From: Hoplostethus atlanticus
Lineage: Eukaryota; Chordata; Actinopteri; Trachichthyiformes; Trachichthyidae
Direction: 5' to 3'
Length of the DNA: 64,000 nucleotides
Assembly: GCA_034670405.1 (NCBI GenBank)
Contig: JAXDDX010000120.1
Span: 372,001-436,000, forward strand
A program made the translations under genes and the position numbers. This document shows positions 1 to 10,372 of this stretch, one piece after another; within the stretch, counting starts at the first letter, position 1; the number at the start of each line of letters is the position of its first letter. Under the pieces are notes generated by a model. It was not told the origin of the DNA. It did not search any database and worked only from the letters and a program-made list of their open reading frames with translations.

Positions 1-1530
1 TGCTCCGAGGGGTCCTTCCAAGCCCACTTTGCCAGCGCCAACCAGCCCCGACATACAGGAGAGGAGGAAAAGGAGCGACGGAGGATGAAGCTACATGTCG
101 AAGACGACCTTATAAGCTGGGCGGACCGCCAGCTGAAGTTGGCCAGCACACCCCGACCACCTAGACGCGACGACCCCCCTCCCATGGAGGAGGAAGACCT
201 GGACTACCCTGAAGAACAGAAAGTGGCACCGGGAGGCAGGAGCCGTGACAGTCACAGGACCAGGCCTGACCCAGGACAGCACAGTGGGGCATTCTCCACC
301 CCCCCACAACAACTGTCCGGCAGGTTTTTTGTGGATTACGACCAGCCTGTTGCAGCACGCACCCGGAGCAGACACAGAGAAAGAGGAGAGGAGCGGTACG
401 AGGATGAAGACGACGCCCCAATCTACCAGATGCAGATGCCACTAAGGGTGGCCCAGAACGGCAGAAAAGCCTATGTTCCCTTCGCCTACACCGACATGGA
501 GGGACTGGTCAACAAACTGCCCCCCCTTTCAAAGGGAGCCAGCGGATGGATCAGCACCGTAGAAACGCAAACATCAGGGGAGGCGCTATGCCTCGGGGAT
601 ATCAGAGCTCTCCTCAGCAGGAGCGACGGACTACACGCATGCAACACCGTGTTTAATGCCGCAGGCATTGACTACGACCCCGATGAGACTCCACTGAACA
701 ACTGCAGGAACGTGTTGTGGGGCGCCCTGAGAACCATATACCCCACCCAGACCAACATGAGGGCGCTCCGGGACTTAAAGAAGGAACCAGGAGAATCCAT
801 GCACGTCTACTTCAAAAGAGCCACCAACATATGGGAAGAAAACACAGGGCACCGCCCTGACACCCAGGGAGCCACAGAGTTACTATGGAGGGACCAAGTG
901 GTGAAGGGACTGCCCAAGCCAGTACAATCGGCACTGGAGGACATAGTGAACCTGGAGACACAGACCGACCATGACTGGAGACAGACAGTTTCCTTCTGGG
1001 TCGAAAGACATCAGAAGAAAGTAGACCAGGAAGAAGAGGACGTAAAAGCCCTCAGCAAAACACTGCTGAAGCTACAAGTTGCAGAGAAGCAAGGGGATAG
1101 CAGTGGAAAAGGGAAAGGGAAGGCCAAACAGATGGCAGTCATGGGCGAAATGAAAGTGGAGATCCAGGAGGCTGTCCAAAAGGCACTACAGGATCAAGCC
1201 GCAGCCAGCGTGCCCCAACAGCCAGCACCCGTGGCGCCAGTCCCACAGCAATGGCAAGCTCAGCCCTACACCCAGCGGCCACCAAGACGAGGGAGAGGGA
1301 ACTACGGTGGTAGCAGGCAACAGCAGGGCTGTTTCATCTGTGGAGACCTTAACCACTGGGTAAGGGACTGCCCGTCCAACCAACAGGGACCACCAAGAGG
1401 AAGATCAGGTCCCCCACAAGGAGGACAGTGGAGAGGAAGGGGAAGAGGAATGCCCCCACAGGCTCATCAGATGCCCTCCTCGGCCTGGAATCCCGCCGAC
1501 CAGTGGGACGGTCAGGAAGAGGAGTACTGA
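1..1530 (+). CDS. gag: Retroviral Gag polyprotein, 5' end outside window
   Basis: The frame is open from base 1, so the ATG at 85 may be internal and Gag probably starts upstream. From 85 the product is 481 residues. An acidic, Arg- and Pro-rich N-terminal part (residues 25-110) is followed by a capsid-like region (about 130-320). A charged, possibly coiled-coil stretch lies near 305-345. A Gln/Pro/Arg-rich nucleocapsid carries one zinc knuckle, C-X2-C-X4-H-X4-C, at residues 416-429 (bases 1330-1371). The ORF ends in TGA at 1528-1530. Gag would form the viral core and bind RNA. No disruption is visible in the part present. Confidence 0.9.
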   Translation, partial: CSEGSFQAHFASANQPRHTGEEEKERRRMKLHVEDDLISWADRQLKLASTPRPPRRDDPPPMEEEDLDYPEEQKVAPGGRSRDSHRTRPDPGQHSGAFSTPPQQLSGRFFVDYDQPVAARTRSRHRERGEERYEDEDDAPIYQMQMPLRVAQNGRKAYVPFAYTDMEGLVNKLPPLSKGASGWISTVETQTSGEALCLGDIRALLSRSDGLHACNTVFNAAGIDYDPDETPLNNCRNVLWGALRTIYPTQTNMRALRDLKKEPGESMHVYFKRATNIWEENTGHRPDTQGATELLWRDQVVKGLPKPVQSALEDIVNLETQTDHDWRQTVSFWVERHQKKVDQEEEDVKALSKTLLKLQVAEKQGDSSGKGKGKAKQMAVMGEMKVEIQEAVQKALQDQAAASVPQQPAPVAPVPQQWQAQPYTQRPPRRGRGNYGGSRQQQGCFICGDLNHWVRDCPSNQQGPPRGRSGPPQGGQWRGRGRGMPPQAHQMPSSAWNPADQWDGQEEEY

Positions 1531-1923
1531 AGCTGCCCGATATCCATTGCAGGTCTGCCCACACCACCGGAAATCGAGCCAATGGTGACCTGCACAATAG
1601 AGGGACAGGACTTTACACTCATGGCCGATACAGGCGCATCTGCGTCTTGCATCAATCACTGGTCCACCTTCCAACTCTCTGATGACACCCTCACAACGGT
1701 CGGATACTCGGGAGAGCCACAGAAACAGTTCTTCACAAAACCATTGGTATTACAATTAGGACAACAGAAGATTTATCACCAGTTTCTGTTCGCCCCACAA
1801 TGCCCAGTCAATCTCATGGGTCGAGACCTACTCGCAAAGTTGGGAATAAGCATTTGCTGCACGCCAGAAGGACTGAGGCTCAACACCCCAGCCACCAGGC
1901 TCAGACAAACGCAGCACCATTGA
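1531..1923 (+). CDS. Retroviral aspartic protease (start of pol), probably made by stop readthrough
   Basis: This reading frame is the same as gag and open from the codon after the gag TGA. The catalytic Asp-Thr-Gly sits at 1627-1635, in the string ADTGAS. A downstream LMGRDLL string fits the second conserved region of retropepsins. An in-frame TGA at 1921-1923 ends it. No frameshift is needed between gag and this domain, so a fusion would require suppression of the gag stop, as known for gammaretroviruses. The ATG at 1582 is just the first Met and probably not a start. Whether the TGA at 1921 is mutational is inferred from coding-like sequence continuing in the same frame beyond it. Confidence 0.85.
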   Translation, partial: SCPISIAGLPTPPEIEPMVTCTIEGQDFTLMADTGASASCINHWSTFQLSDDTLTTVGYSGEPQKQFFTKPLVLQLGQQKIYHQFLFAPQCPVNLMGRDLLAKLGISICCTPEGLRLNTPATRLRQTQHH

Positions 1924-2392
1924 ATCATGCACATGGGGACTGATACCTCCCCAAATACCCAGCAGACCTCCGTCTACTGGTCCCGTCTGCTTGTGACGGG
2001 ACTAGACCGACCTGAAATCCAACGCACCTACATGGATTGGAAACCATGGCTGATGACACTCCACCCTTACACAGCACCAATGGACCCACTGCACTGTACC
2101 TACAACTACACGACCTCGGTTGATGAGTCCTATAGCGAAGCCTGGGAGGAAGAGAAAGAGGGCCACATGGAGGAGCTGTCCATCCAAGAGGTGTATGTAG
2201 GCAAGGAAGGAGTGGCCGCATACTGCTAGCTGACAGCAGAACAAGAGCAGTGGTACACCCTAGGAGAAAACTCCGTCCCACACATCACCCTGGCGGTCGG
2301 GATCGGATATGAGGCACGTTCACTCGGACCCATGGTAAAGACCGCGCGGACATTGGACTGGCAGCCCACAGCCTCCCCGGTCCTATTTCGAC
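1924..2392 (+). pseudogene. Pol segment between protease and RT, interrupted by stops
   Basis: In the protease frame, coding-like sequence resumes after the TGA at 1921, runs to a TAG at 2227-2229, then continues to a TAG near 2428. The RT begins in another frame (ATG at 2393). At least two in-frame stops and one frameshift thus separate protease from RT. The segment has no catalytic motif I recognise. It is acidic (EEEKEGHMEEL) and may be a pol linker. Confidence 0.6.
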
Positions 2393-3291
2393 ATGAACAA
2401 AAAGACGTGGAGAATCACCCACAACCATAGCGACACAGGCCACTTGGAAAGACAGGAGCTAGAAAGGGACCATGGCAGGGAAAACACCAACCACCCAGAT
2501 GCCGAGGCCATGTTGGCCCTCATCCCGCCCGGGTTGTGGACCACAGGGCCCTACGACGTCGGGTACCTACCACAACACCCAGTCCCTGTCACGCTCACAC
2601 CAAACATCACCACTCCCGTTTGGCGGCCACAATATCGCTTGAAACCTGAACAGACTGACGGAATACGAGACACAATAGAGGGGCTGCTCTTGGCCGGGGT
2701 GATCCAGCCCACCTCATCACCCTGGAACACACCCTTGCTACCAGTCCCCAAGGCAGAAAACAGGGGATGGCGAATGGTTCATGATCTCAGAGCCATAAAC
2801 GACGTGACAGAGCCCGCCAGCAGCCCGGTGCCTGATCCATACCTGGCCCTCCAGAATCTGAACCCTGAACACACATATTTCACGGTCATAGACTTGGCCA
2901 ATGCGTTCTTCTGCCTTCCACTGGATCCTAAAACACAAAACATCTTCGCCTTCACCTATGATGGCCAACAGTATACTTACACACGCCTACCCCAAGGCTA
3001 CAGGGACAGCCCTGGTATATTCAACGCCGCTCTAAAAGCTGACCTCAGCGCGCTCCAGCTACCAGAAGGGACGGTCCTAATCCAATACGTCGACGACCTC
3101 CTTTTGGCAGCACCCTCGGCACAATCCTCCCTCGAAGCCACAAAGGCCCTACTCCTCCGGTTGGTCGAGTGTGGCTACAAGGTTAAGAGAGAGAAAACAC
3201 AAATCACCAGGCGCACAGTCACATTCCTCGGGAGGCTCATTGCCACTGACTGTCTCACGCTCACTAACTCCCAACGTTCCTCCATACTGAC
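2393..3291 (+). pseudogene. pol: Retroviral reverse transcriptase, fingers and palm only
   Basis: The RT core is visible: fingers with LLLAGVIQPTSSPWNTPLLPVPK, a FTVIDLANAFF palm motif with the first catalytic Asp, LPQGYRDSPGIFN, and the YVDD active site at 3086-3097. The frame then reads a short stretch ending SSILTHGK near 3290 and loses homology. The next ORF resumes at the RT connection/RNase H region in a different frame. The thumb and part of the connection are therefore deleted, an estimated hundred residues or so judged from the usual spacing in RTs. An active enzyme is not expected. Confidence 0.9.
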
Positions 3292-5282
3292 GCATGGGAA
3301 ATGCAGTCCTGTATCAGAAAAAGGAGGGAGAACGAAGGGCACTAATGTACTACAGCTCAAAACTCGACACCATTGAACAAGGACAAGCAGGCTGTGCAAG
3401 ACATCTGGCGGCACTAGCCAAAGCAATAAACAAAACAGCACACATGGTAATGTGTCACCCCCTGAAAATCAACACATACCATGGGGTGGTCGCATTCCTA
3501 AACTCAAAAGCATTCACGTTCTCAACGAACAGAAAAATCAAAATAACAGAAGCCTTGAGACAACCACACATCACCTATGTCACCCAACCAATCAACATGG
3601 CGTCAGGGATGACCACAGACGCACACCTGCCACATGACTGTGAGGAAAAAGCAAAGAAGGACATCAAACTCAGGACAGACCTGGAGAATGAGCCACTCAC
3701 AGACCCAGACATCACACTGTACACCGATGGGTGCTGCTATAAGGGGGACCAGGGGAATGTAGCCTCCTACGCAGTAGTACAAGAGAAAGGAGACAAGCTG
3801 GAAACAGTCGATGCAGGACTCATCCCACAGCCCGCATCCGCCCAACTAGCAGAGATTGTCGCCCTCACCAAAGCTCTAGAACGCGGAGAAGGACTGAAGG
3901 TGAACATATACACAGACTCGGCATATGGACACGGAGCTATCCATGTAGAGGGACCCCAATGGCTGAGAAGAGGATTCATGACCACCGCTCACACCCCAGT
4001 CAAACATGCAGACCAGCTACAACAGCTATTGGCCGCAGTCCTGCTACCAAGCAAGGTCGCAGTGATGAAATGCCGCGGCCACCAACGCTGCAATTCCAGA
4101 GTGGCAACTGGGAACGACGCAGCTGATGCAGCAGCTAAGAAAGCCGGGAACTATAAGGGACAAATGGTGGCGCTCTCTTGCGAGGCGCTGCCTGAATTGA
4201 CTGAAGAGGACATTAAAGACATTCAAGGGAAAGCTGGCCCTTACAAAAAGAATCAATGGCTGAGACAAGGGGCCCATCAAAAGGAGGGACTCTGGAGATC
4301 ACACGAGGGGCGACTGGTCATACCAGCAGAACTCTGCCACCTGTTACTGAAGCAGGCACACGGCCCAGCCCACGTTAGCAAAAAGCAGACTCAAAGAAAC
4401 ATCGAGCACCTCTGGTGGCATCCATACATGACAGCCATTGTGGAAAACTATGTCCATGAATGCGACACTTGCAATGCGCACAACCCCAAAAGACCGTACA
4501 AATGCCCGATGGGGAAATTTCCGGTGCCAGACGCACCGTTCAAGGACATAGTGATCGATTTCACTGACATGGGAGCTGAGAACAGAATGCGAGGATACAG
4601 ATACCTGTTGGTCATGGTGGACAGGTTCACCAAGTGGGTAGAAGCGATCCCCTGTAAAAATGAAGCCGCCCAAACTGTGACAAAATGGCTCAGAAATGAA
4701 CTCATACCCCGGTATGGAGTTCCACGACGCATCCAGTCCGATAATGGCTCCCACTTTAACAACAAAGAATTAGCAAAGGTAGAAGCATTTCTAGGCATTA
4801 CACACAGATTTGGTTCAGTCTATCACCCTTCGTCCCAGGGACTAGTAGAGAGAGCAAACCAGAAAATAAAGCGAAAAATAGCCAAGGCTTGCCACGGCAC
4901 TAAGCTGACATGGTTAGATGCTCTGCCTTTGGCGCTCATGTCCATGATAAGTTCCCCTGGTGGCAAGACGCACCTCAGCCCTCATGAACTGCTGACAGGT
5001 CGGCCTATGCCCAGACCTCCAAGAGAGGCCGGACACACGCCCCAGCTGGACGTGTGGCAAATAGACTGTGATGACTATATGAAGGCATTAACTGACCTTA
5101 CCCGAGTTTTGTCTACACAGGTCCAGCAGGTCGAGCAGAGACCCGAGGCAGATGAAACGCCACTTCCTGCGCAGATAAGCGTTGGGGATTGGGTACGGGT
5201 GAAGGTCCACAAGCGAAAGTGGTCGGAGCCCAGGTGGACGGGACCATGGGAGGTAACTGAACGCACCTCACATGCAGTGTGA
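3292..5282 (+). pseudogene. pol: Retroviral RT connection, RNase H and integrase
   Basis: The open frame of 662 codons starts just after the deletion junction. Connection sequence (YYSSKLD, SLEAL-like tract) is followed by RNase H with LYTDGCC, a Glu in [12 protein letters not shown] and YTDSAYG. A branch-type H-X-H region and CDTC zinc motif follow (about 4360-4490). The integrase core shows Asp at 4557-4559, Asp at 4740-4742 and Glu at 4848-4850, giving the canonical D-X35-E spacing. A basic C-terminal domain ([16 protein letters not shown]) ends at 5282. The integrase part looks intact, but upstream breaks remove it from a normal Gag-Pol. The ATG at 3294 is not expected to be a natural start. 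Confidence 0.92.
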
Positions 5283-5353
5283 GGTGCCCTTTGAGCGAAG
5301 TAAGGACTGATTTGGCGGACAACACTAGAACCTAGGCCTGACCATCTCCTAGT

Positions 5354-7294
5354 ATGTATACTAGGCTGCGGGACCGCGGACGATTCAGTTCGTGGGGAAG
5401 TCCCCGCATACTGTGCGCAGCCATACTAGTAGCCGCACTGTTAGTGTTCCCACTCCTGTGGTGGGAATTACACTCACAAGCGAAAGATAATGCTACACTA
5501 GGAAGACGCCCTAGGTCCCTACGCACCTCTAGCCCCCTAGTTAGTATTAATGCCACGGTTGGGACTTCAGTAACTGCACAGGTCGACCTGTGTAACATCA
5601 TAACCTGTAAAGGCGACCAGAATCAGTACCGAGGGGCAGAAAAATACATTTGTCTGACAAAAGACACGGGGGGTGCCTACGCCGGATGCATGAGGTGGTC
5701 CGACGTGCTTGTTAATACAGGAACCGGAGACTGGGGTTATAACCCTGGCCACTCCCTTAAAACTAGACTCAAGATTTATAAGTTGTCACATACAAACAAT
5801 CACCATGGCCAGTGCCACAACAACTGCAACCCCCTTACCATAGTCCTATCGAACCCCCAGGTGTCAGATAACGGGCGGTATGTCCTGGGAGCCTATATGA
5901 GTGGCGCTGATCCCCTCGGCATATTCCTGATCAACGTCGCGTCTACTCCTAGTGCCCCCACCACGCCTCCGCCGAAAAATGATTCGAGTGTCGTAACATA
6001 CCTTACAATAACTACCCCCGAGCAGGCTGTACAGTTAGAGACAGGATATGGCGAGAGAAACCTATGGCTCCATTGGGTGCATTACACTGCAAGACAACAT
6101 AACATGTCCAACTGCCTAGTGTGCAGTACAGCTAGGCCATCACTGTACACTTCGCCTGCACCTCTATATCCCCTAACAGACAGGATAGGGTTTGACTGCA
6201 TGATGGCCCTACACATGTCACCAGCTCCCCCAAACTGCACCACCCTCAGCCAGGTATTCCCCCCCGCGCGTAACACAACCAAGCCACCAGTATTCTCTCC
6301 CCGAAGCGGCAATTATACCTGTCTACACAGGAATGGGGAGGAGAACAGCAATACTCCAGTTGGCCACGTTCCAGTAGCCTGGTGCGCACTCACACTTAAC
6401 GTAAGCTCATGGGAAAATAGCACGCGACTACTGTGGGCGAGGGCTGATTTATTCTGGTACTGTGGGGGCTACACGCTTAGAAATGTTCTGCCATCCAACT
6501 GGGCAGGAACCTGTACGCTGGTACAGCTAGTGGTACCACTGACAATGATGGGACACCTAGACAAAAGCAAGTTGAGAGATAGTAGCCGCCGCAGGCGCAG
6601 CACCTCCAACGGTTTTGACCTCAAGGCAGGCTCACCCACCTACTTTGACGCTATAGGGGTCCCACGGGGCGTACCTGATGAATACAAATTGGTAGACCAA
6701 GTGGCGGGTGGGTTTGAGTCACTATTCTTATGGATTACTCCAAACAAGAACATCGACCGCATTAACTATGTTCATTACAACATACAGCGCTTAACTAACC
6801 TAACCCGAGACGCAATCGCGGAGCAAATGGCCCCCACCTCATTAATGGCAGTACAGAATAGGATGGCCCTGGACATGTTATTGGCAGAAAAAGGTGGTGT
6901 ATGTGCGATGGTTGGCTCGTCTTGTTGCACATTTGTCCCAAACAACACAGCACCAGATGGCTCTGTAACCAGGGCTTTGGATGGCCTACGAACTTTAGCG
7001 GAACAAATGGCCGAGGACTCAGGTATAGAGAACCCCCTAGCCGAGTGGATGACAGGTGCATTCGGGAAATGGAAAAACCTTGTCATCTCGTGCATGATCT
7101 CGGTTGCAGTGTTTGTAGCAATCCTCGTTACGTGCGGTTGTTGCTGCATCCCCTGCATAAGAACATTAATAAATAGGTTAATAACCACGGCCCTGTCTAA
7201 AGAGAGCGCATTAAATCCACCACCAGCTTATCAAATGCCCCTTCTTCAGGAAGAAGACAGAGAGTCTGAGGAGGACGAAATTGAGCTGAATTAA
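5354..7294 (+). CDS. env: Retroviral envelope glycoprotein, full-length open frame
   Basis: This is an uninterrupted 646-codon frame. It has a hydrophobic signal/anchor at residues 19-37, a surface subunit with a C-X2-C motif at 254-257 and eleven N-X-S/T sequons. A tetrabasic furin-type site lies at 412-415. The transmembrane subunit has a C-X6-C-C motif (Cys 517, 524, 525), a membrane span around 576-598 with a Cys-rich exit, and an acidic tail. C-X2-C plus C-X6-C-C marks the gamma-type covalently linked SU-TM class. Such proteins mediate receptor binding and membrane fusion. It starts 71 bases after the pol stop and would be made from a spliced mRNA. Preservation beside a decayed pol is notable. 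Confidence 0.92.
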   Translation: MYTRLRDRGRFSSWGSPRILCAAILVAALLVFPLLWWELHSQAKDNATLGRRPRSLRTSSPLVSINATVGTSVTAQVDLCNIITCKGDQNQYRGAEKYICLTKDTGGAYAGCMRWSDVLVNTGTGDWGYNPGHSLKTRLKIYKLSHTNNHHGQCHNNCNPLTIVLSNPQVSDNGRYVLGAYMSGADPLGIFLINVASTPSAPTTPPPKNDSSVVTYLTITTPEQAVQLETGYGERNLWLHWVHYTARQHNMSNCLVCSTARPSLYTSPAPLYPLTDRIGFDCMMALHMSPAPPNCTTLSQVFPPARNTTKPPVFSPRSGNYTCLHRNGEENSNTPVGHVPVAWCALTLNVSSWENSTRLLWARADLFWYCGGYTLRNVLPSNWAGTCTLVQLVVPLTMMGHLDKSKLRDSSRRRRSTSNGFDLKAGSPTYFDAIGVPRGVPDEYKLVDQVAGGFESLFLWITPNKNIDRINYVHYNIQRLTNLTRDAIAEQMAPTSLMAVQNRMALDMLLAEKGGVCAMVGSSCCTFVPNNTAPDGSVTRALDGLRTLAEQMAEDSGIENPLAEWMTGAFGKWKNLVISCMISVAVFVAILVTCGCCCIPCIRTLINRLITTALSKESALNPPPAYQMPLLQEEDRESEEDEIELN

Positions 7295-7414
7295 AGTCAC
7301 ACTTTAAAAGGTGTGAAAGGAGGGATTATAATTCCAATTTCGTCCCCATGAAATTTTTTACACGTTTTTTATATTGGGTTTTTACACTGGGTTTTATTCA
7401 CACCTAGCAGGTGT

Positions 7415-7425
7415 GAAAGGAGGGA
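7415..7425 (+). other. Polypurine tract (plus-strand primer site)
   Basis: The run GAAAGGAGGGA lies two bases before the TG that opens the 3' LTR, the usual position of a retroviral PPT. A second copy of the surrounding TGTGAAAGGAGGGATT occurs near 7312-7327, after env. That gives a direct repeat about 100 bases apart and a possible second PPT. Confidence 0.75.
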
Positions 7426-7427
7426 TT

Positions 7428-8013
7428 TGTGGAGATTTTATATTTACCTTTACCAGAAGTTGAAGCTAGAGCATTGCACAACATATCATGCATTAGTATA
7501 TTAACAGACACACAGTGAAGACAGACAAGCTGATGCACTAGCCTACACCCACGCTTACACACACACACACATAAGCACACACACATAAGCACATAGTAGC
7601 TGCTTGCGTCCTTGAAGAGCACAAACTGACAGTTGGAACAGATAGGTCACAGAGCAGGGAGGGCTCCTTTGCAGGGTGCAGCTTCCCCGGATTGGAGGAT
7701 CGTGTTGCCAAGAGGCTGGACTATACCTGTGCACCAACAAGGGAGAGCCAAGTCTAAACCACGGCCCCTCTCCACCTAGCTGTCCAATCATAATTGTGAG
7801 AGCTCCGCTCTAATGTTATAATTGTATCCGTGTTCAAAATAACGGGACTCACTCCGTGGATGTTGGCTACAGAGTAACAGCTTGCTGACTGTGGTTTTCT
7901 AAAGCGGACTGAGTCCATGGCCATGTTGCTGTAATTGTGATTATCTTTAATAAACCATCTTAATAGAGAGAAGTAGTTTGTCTTTTATCTCGGTAAAAAG
8001 AACTCGCTCGACA
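7428..8013 (+). repeat. 3' LTR of the endogenous retrovirus
   Basis: It starts TGTGGAG directly after the PPT and ends CTCGACA, obeying TG...CA, with length 586. An AATAAA poly(A) signal sits at 7949-7954. A CA-rich microsatellite is at about 7557-7592. The next base is already L2 coding sequence. The 5' copy is outside the window, so age from LTR divergence and the target duplication cannot be read here. Confidence 0.8.
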
Positions 8014-10372
8014 GTATAAACAAAGGATAGCACGGGAAGCGGTAGTGACGAGGGACGTAAAGCGGTGGTCTGACCAATCAGAGGCTGAGCTACAGGACGC
8101 TCTGTGTGACGTCGACTGGGACATGTTCCAATCCAGTTCCAGGGACGTCAGCGAGTTTACGGAAGTAGTAACGAGCTTCATAGCAACGCTAGTGGACACC
8201 ATCATCCCCACGGTAAAAGTTAGGTCCTTTCCTAACCAAAAACCGTGGGTTGATAGATCCATCCGCAACGCTTTGAACGCCCGCACTACTGCCTATAACT
8301 CCAGTCTTGTATCCGGCAACATGGACGAGCACAAGGCAGCGTCCTATGGACTGAGAAGGGCGGTGAAGGAGGCCAAGAGGAGGTATAAAGACAGAGTGGA
8401 GTCGCAGATGGAGCAGCGCGACACCAGACGCCTATGGCAGGGGCTACGGACTATAACAGACTACCAGGGCAGACCCCCCGCAATTGTGAGTGCCGATGCA
8501 TCCCTAGCGGACGACCTGAACTCATTTTATGCACGGTTTGAGGCTAGCAACAACAGCGCTAGCTCGCCGGCTAACAACATCACTGTTAGCGCAGCCGAAG
8601 TGAGTTCTACCGCTGGGGATGAACACACGCTCTCTGTGACCGAGCACAGTGTGAGGAGGGCTCTGACGAGGGTGAACACCAGGAAAGCTGCTGGTCCAGA
8701 TGGCATATCTGGGTGAGTACTGAAGACCTGTGCTAATCAGCTAGCTCCAGTGTTCACCACTATATTCAACATCTCCCTGGCTGAGTCTGTGGTCCCCGCC
8801 TGCTTCAAGAGATCCACTATTGTCCCTGTGCCCAAGAATGCTTCTCCAGCATGCTTGAATGACTACCGACCGGTGGCCCTCACCTCGGTGGTCATGAAAT
8901 GCTTTGAGAGGCTGATAAAGGACTACATCTGTGCCTTCCTCCCCTGCTCCATGGACCAGCTGCAGTTTGCTTATCGTCCAAACAGATCCACGGATGATGC
9001 TGTCTCCCAGGTACTGCACACCACACTCTCTCATCTGGACAGCCGGAAGGGGGGCTATGTGAGACTGCTGTTCATTGATTATAGTTCAGCTTTCAATACC
9101 ATAGTCCCCACCAGACTGGCTGGCAAGTTGATTGAGCTGGGACTGAACACCCCCCTGTGTGCCTGGATCCTGGACTTCCTGACCGCCAGGTCCCAGGTGG
9201 TCAGGGTGGGTAGACACACCTCCAACCCCCTCACCCTGAACACAGGATCCCCCCAGGGTTGCGTCCTCAGCCCCCTACTGTACTCCCTGTACACACATGA
9301 CTGTGTGGCCAGGTTCAGCTCCAACTCCATCATCAAGTTTGCGGATGACACAGTGGTGGTGGGCCTGATCTCCGACAACGACGAGAAGGCCTACCTGGAG
9401 GAAGTTGCTGACCTGTCACTCTGGTGCCAGGACAACAGCCTCCTCTTGAATGTCACCAAAACTAAGGAGGTGATTGTGGACTTTAGGAGGACACAACAAC
9501 AGAGGACGTACTCACCATTGGGGATTAATGGGACTACTGTGGAGAGGGTGAGCAGGTATAAATACCTGGGAGTCCACATCACCGAAGATCTCACATGGTC
9601 CACACACACTGACACTCTGGTGAGAAAGGCGAGGCAGCGCCTTTACCACCTCAGGCAACTGAGGAAATTTAAAGTCTCCCGGAGGATCCTTCAGTCCTTC
9701 TACTCTGGAGCTGTAGAGAGCATCCTGACAGGAAGCATCACTGCCTGGTTTGGCAACAGCTCCGCTCAGGACAGGAAGGCTCTGCAGAGAATAGTGCGTT
9801 CGGCACTATTGGAACTACACTCCCCACCCTGCAGGACTTATACACCAGGAGGTGCAGAACCAGAGCCTGCAGGATCATGAAGGATCCTCACCACCCCAAC
9901 AGCGGACTGTTTCAGCTGCTGCGGTCAGGCAAGCGCCTCCGTAGTCACGCTGCCAAAACAGAGAGACTGAGACGGAGTTTCTTTCCTCAGGCCATCAGGA
10001 CTGTGAACTCCGACCTCACCAGGGACCCCACCAAGACCCACACACTGCCCCTCTTATGCACACACACACACTCACACACTTAGGTAACGACTACACATAA
10101 TTTATATTATATTACATACATACGATTTCCCTTTTTTACTAAATTTTTATTTCCAAAGTGCTCTTACTGTAAATATTGTGTTGTTTTTTATATAGAGCTC
10201 TTACTGTAATATTGTAAATATTGTGTTGTTTTTTTATTGTAAATAGTGTGAACCTGTTATTTTGTCCTTTGCACATTTCTGTTGAGCATTGCCACTTTTT
10301 ACATTTCACTGCACACCCCGTGTGTGTATGTGACAAATAAACTTCTTGAACTTTAACTTGAACTTGCTGCTG
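8014..10372 (+). mobile_element. L2-type LINE, 3' part
   Basis: A coding frame typical of fish L2/CR1-group LINEs starts at the retroviral LTR boundary, so the 5' part lies left of the provirus. It covers the EN-RT linker, RT and C-terminal domain. A 3' UTR with an AAATAAA signal (about 10336) follows, then a short repeated tail (CTTGAACTT, AACTTGAACTTG) ending near 10372. At that point minus-strand Tx1 coding sequence resumes, so this L2 probably inserted into the Tx1 element. Confidence 0.85.
8015..10083 (+). pseudogene. L2 LINE ORF2: linker, reverse transcriptase and C-terminal region
   Basis: The frame opens at 8015 and reads to a TGA at 8714-8716, in the conserved string KAAGPDGISG. The same frame continues beyond, consistent with a CGA to TGA transition. 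RT motifs follow: [22 protein letters not shown], the [18 protein letters not shown] region, and FADD as the catalytic motif. The frame is lost near 9805-9815. C-terminal sequence (RRSFFPQAIRTVNS) resumes in another frame up to 10083. One stop and at least one frameshift make it non-functional. No endonuclease is present in the window. Confidence 0.87.

Larger units (their letters stand above)
1..8013 (+). mobile_element. Endogenous retrovirus, 3' part of provirus (gag-pol-env-3' LTR)
   Basis: Gag, protease, reverse transcriptase, RNase H/integrase and env follow in retroviral order, then a polypurine tract and a TG...CA LTR. The 5' LTR and primer-binding site lie left of the window. Gag and protease share a frame across one stop codon, as in gamma- and epsilon-type retroviruses, and env has gamma-type disulfide motifs. 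Pol is broken by stops, a frameshift and an internal deletion, so this copy cannot replicate by itself. Right of the LTR, an L2 coding frame is open from its first bases, so the provirus sits inside an L2 LINE. Genus is inferred from layout and motifs only. Confidence 0.93.

Noticed and set aside
1186..1674. Minus-strand ORFs overlapping gag and protease
   Set aside because: They are shadows of the plus-strand frame with no motif of their own.
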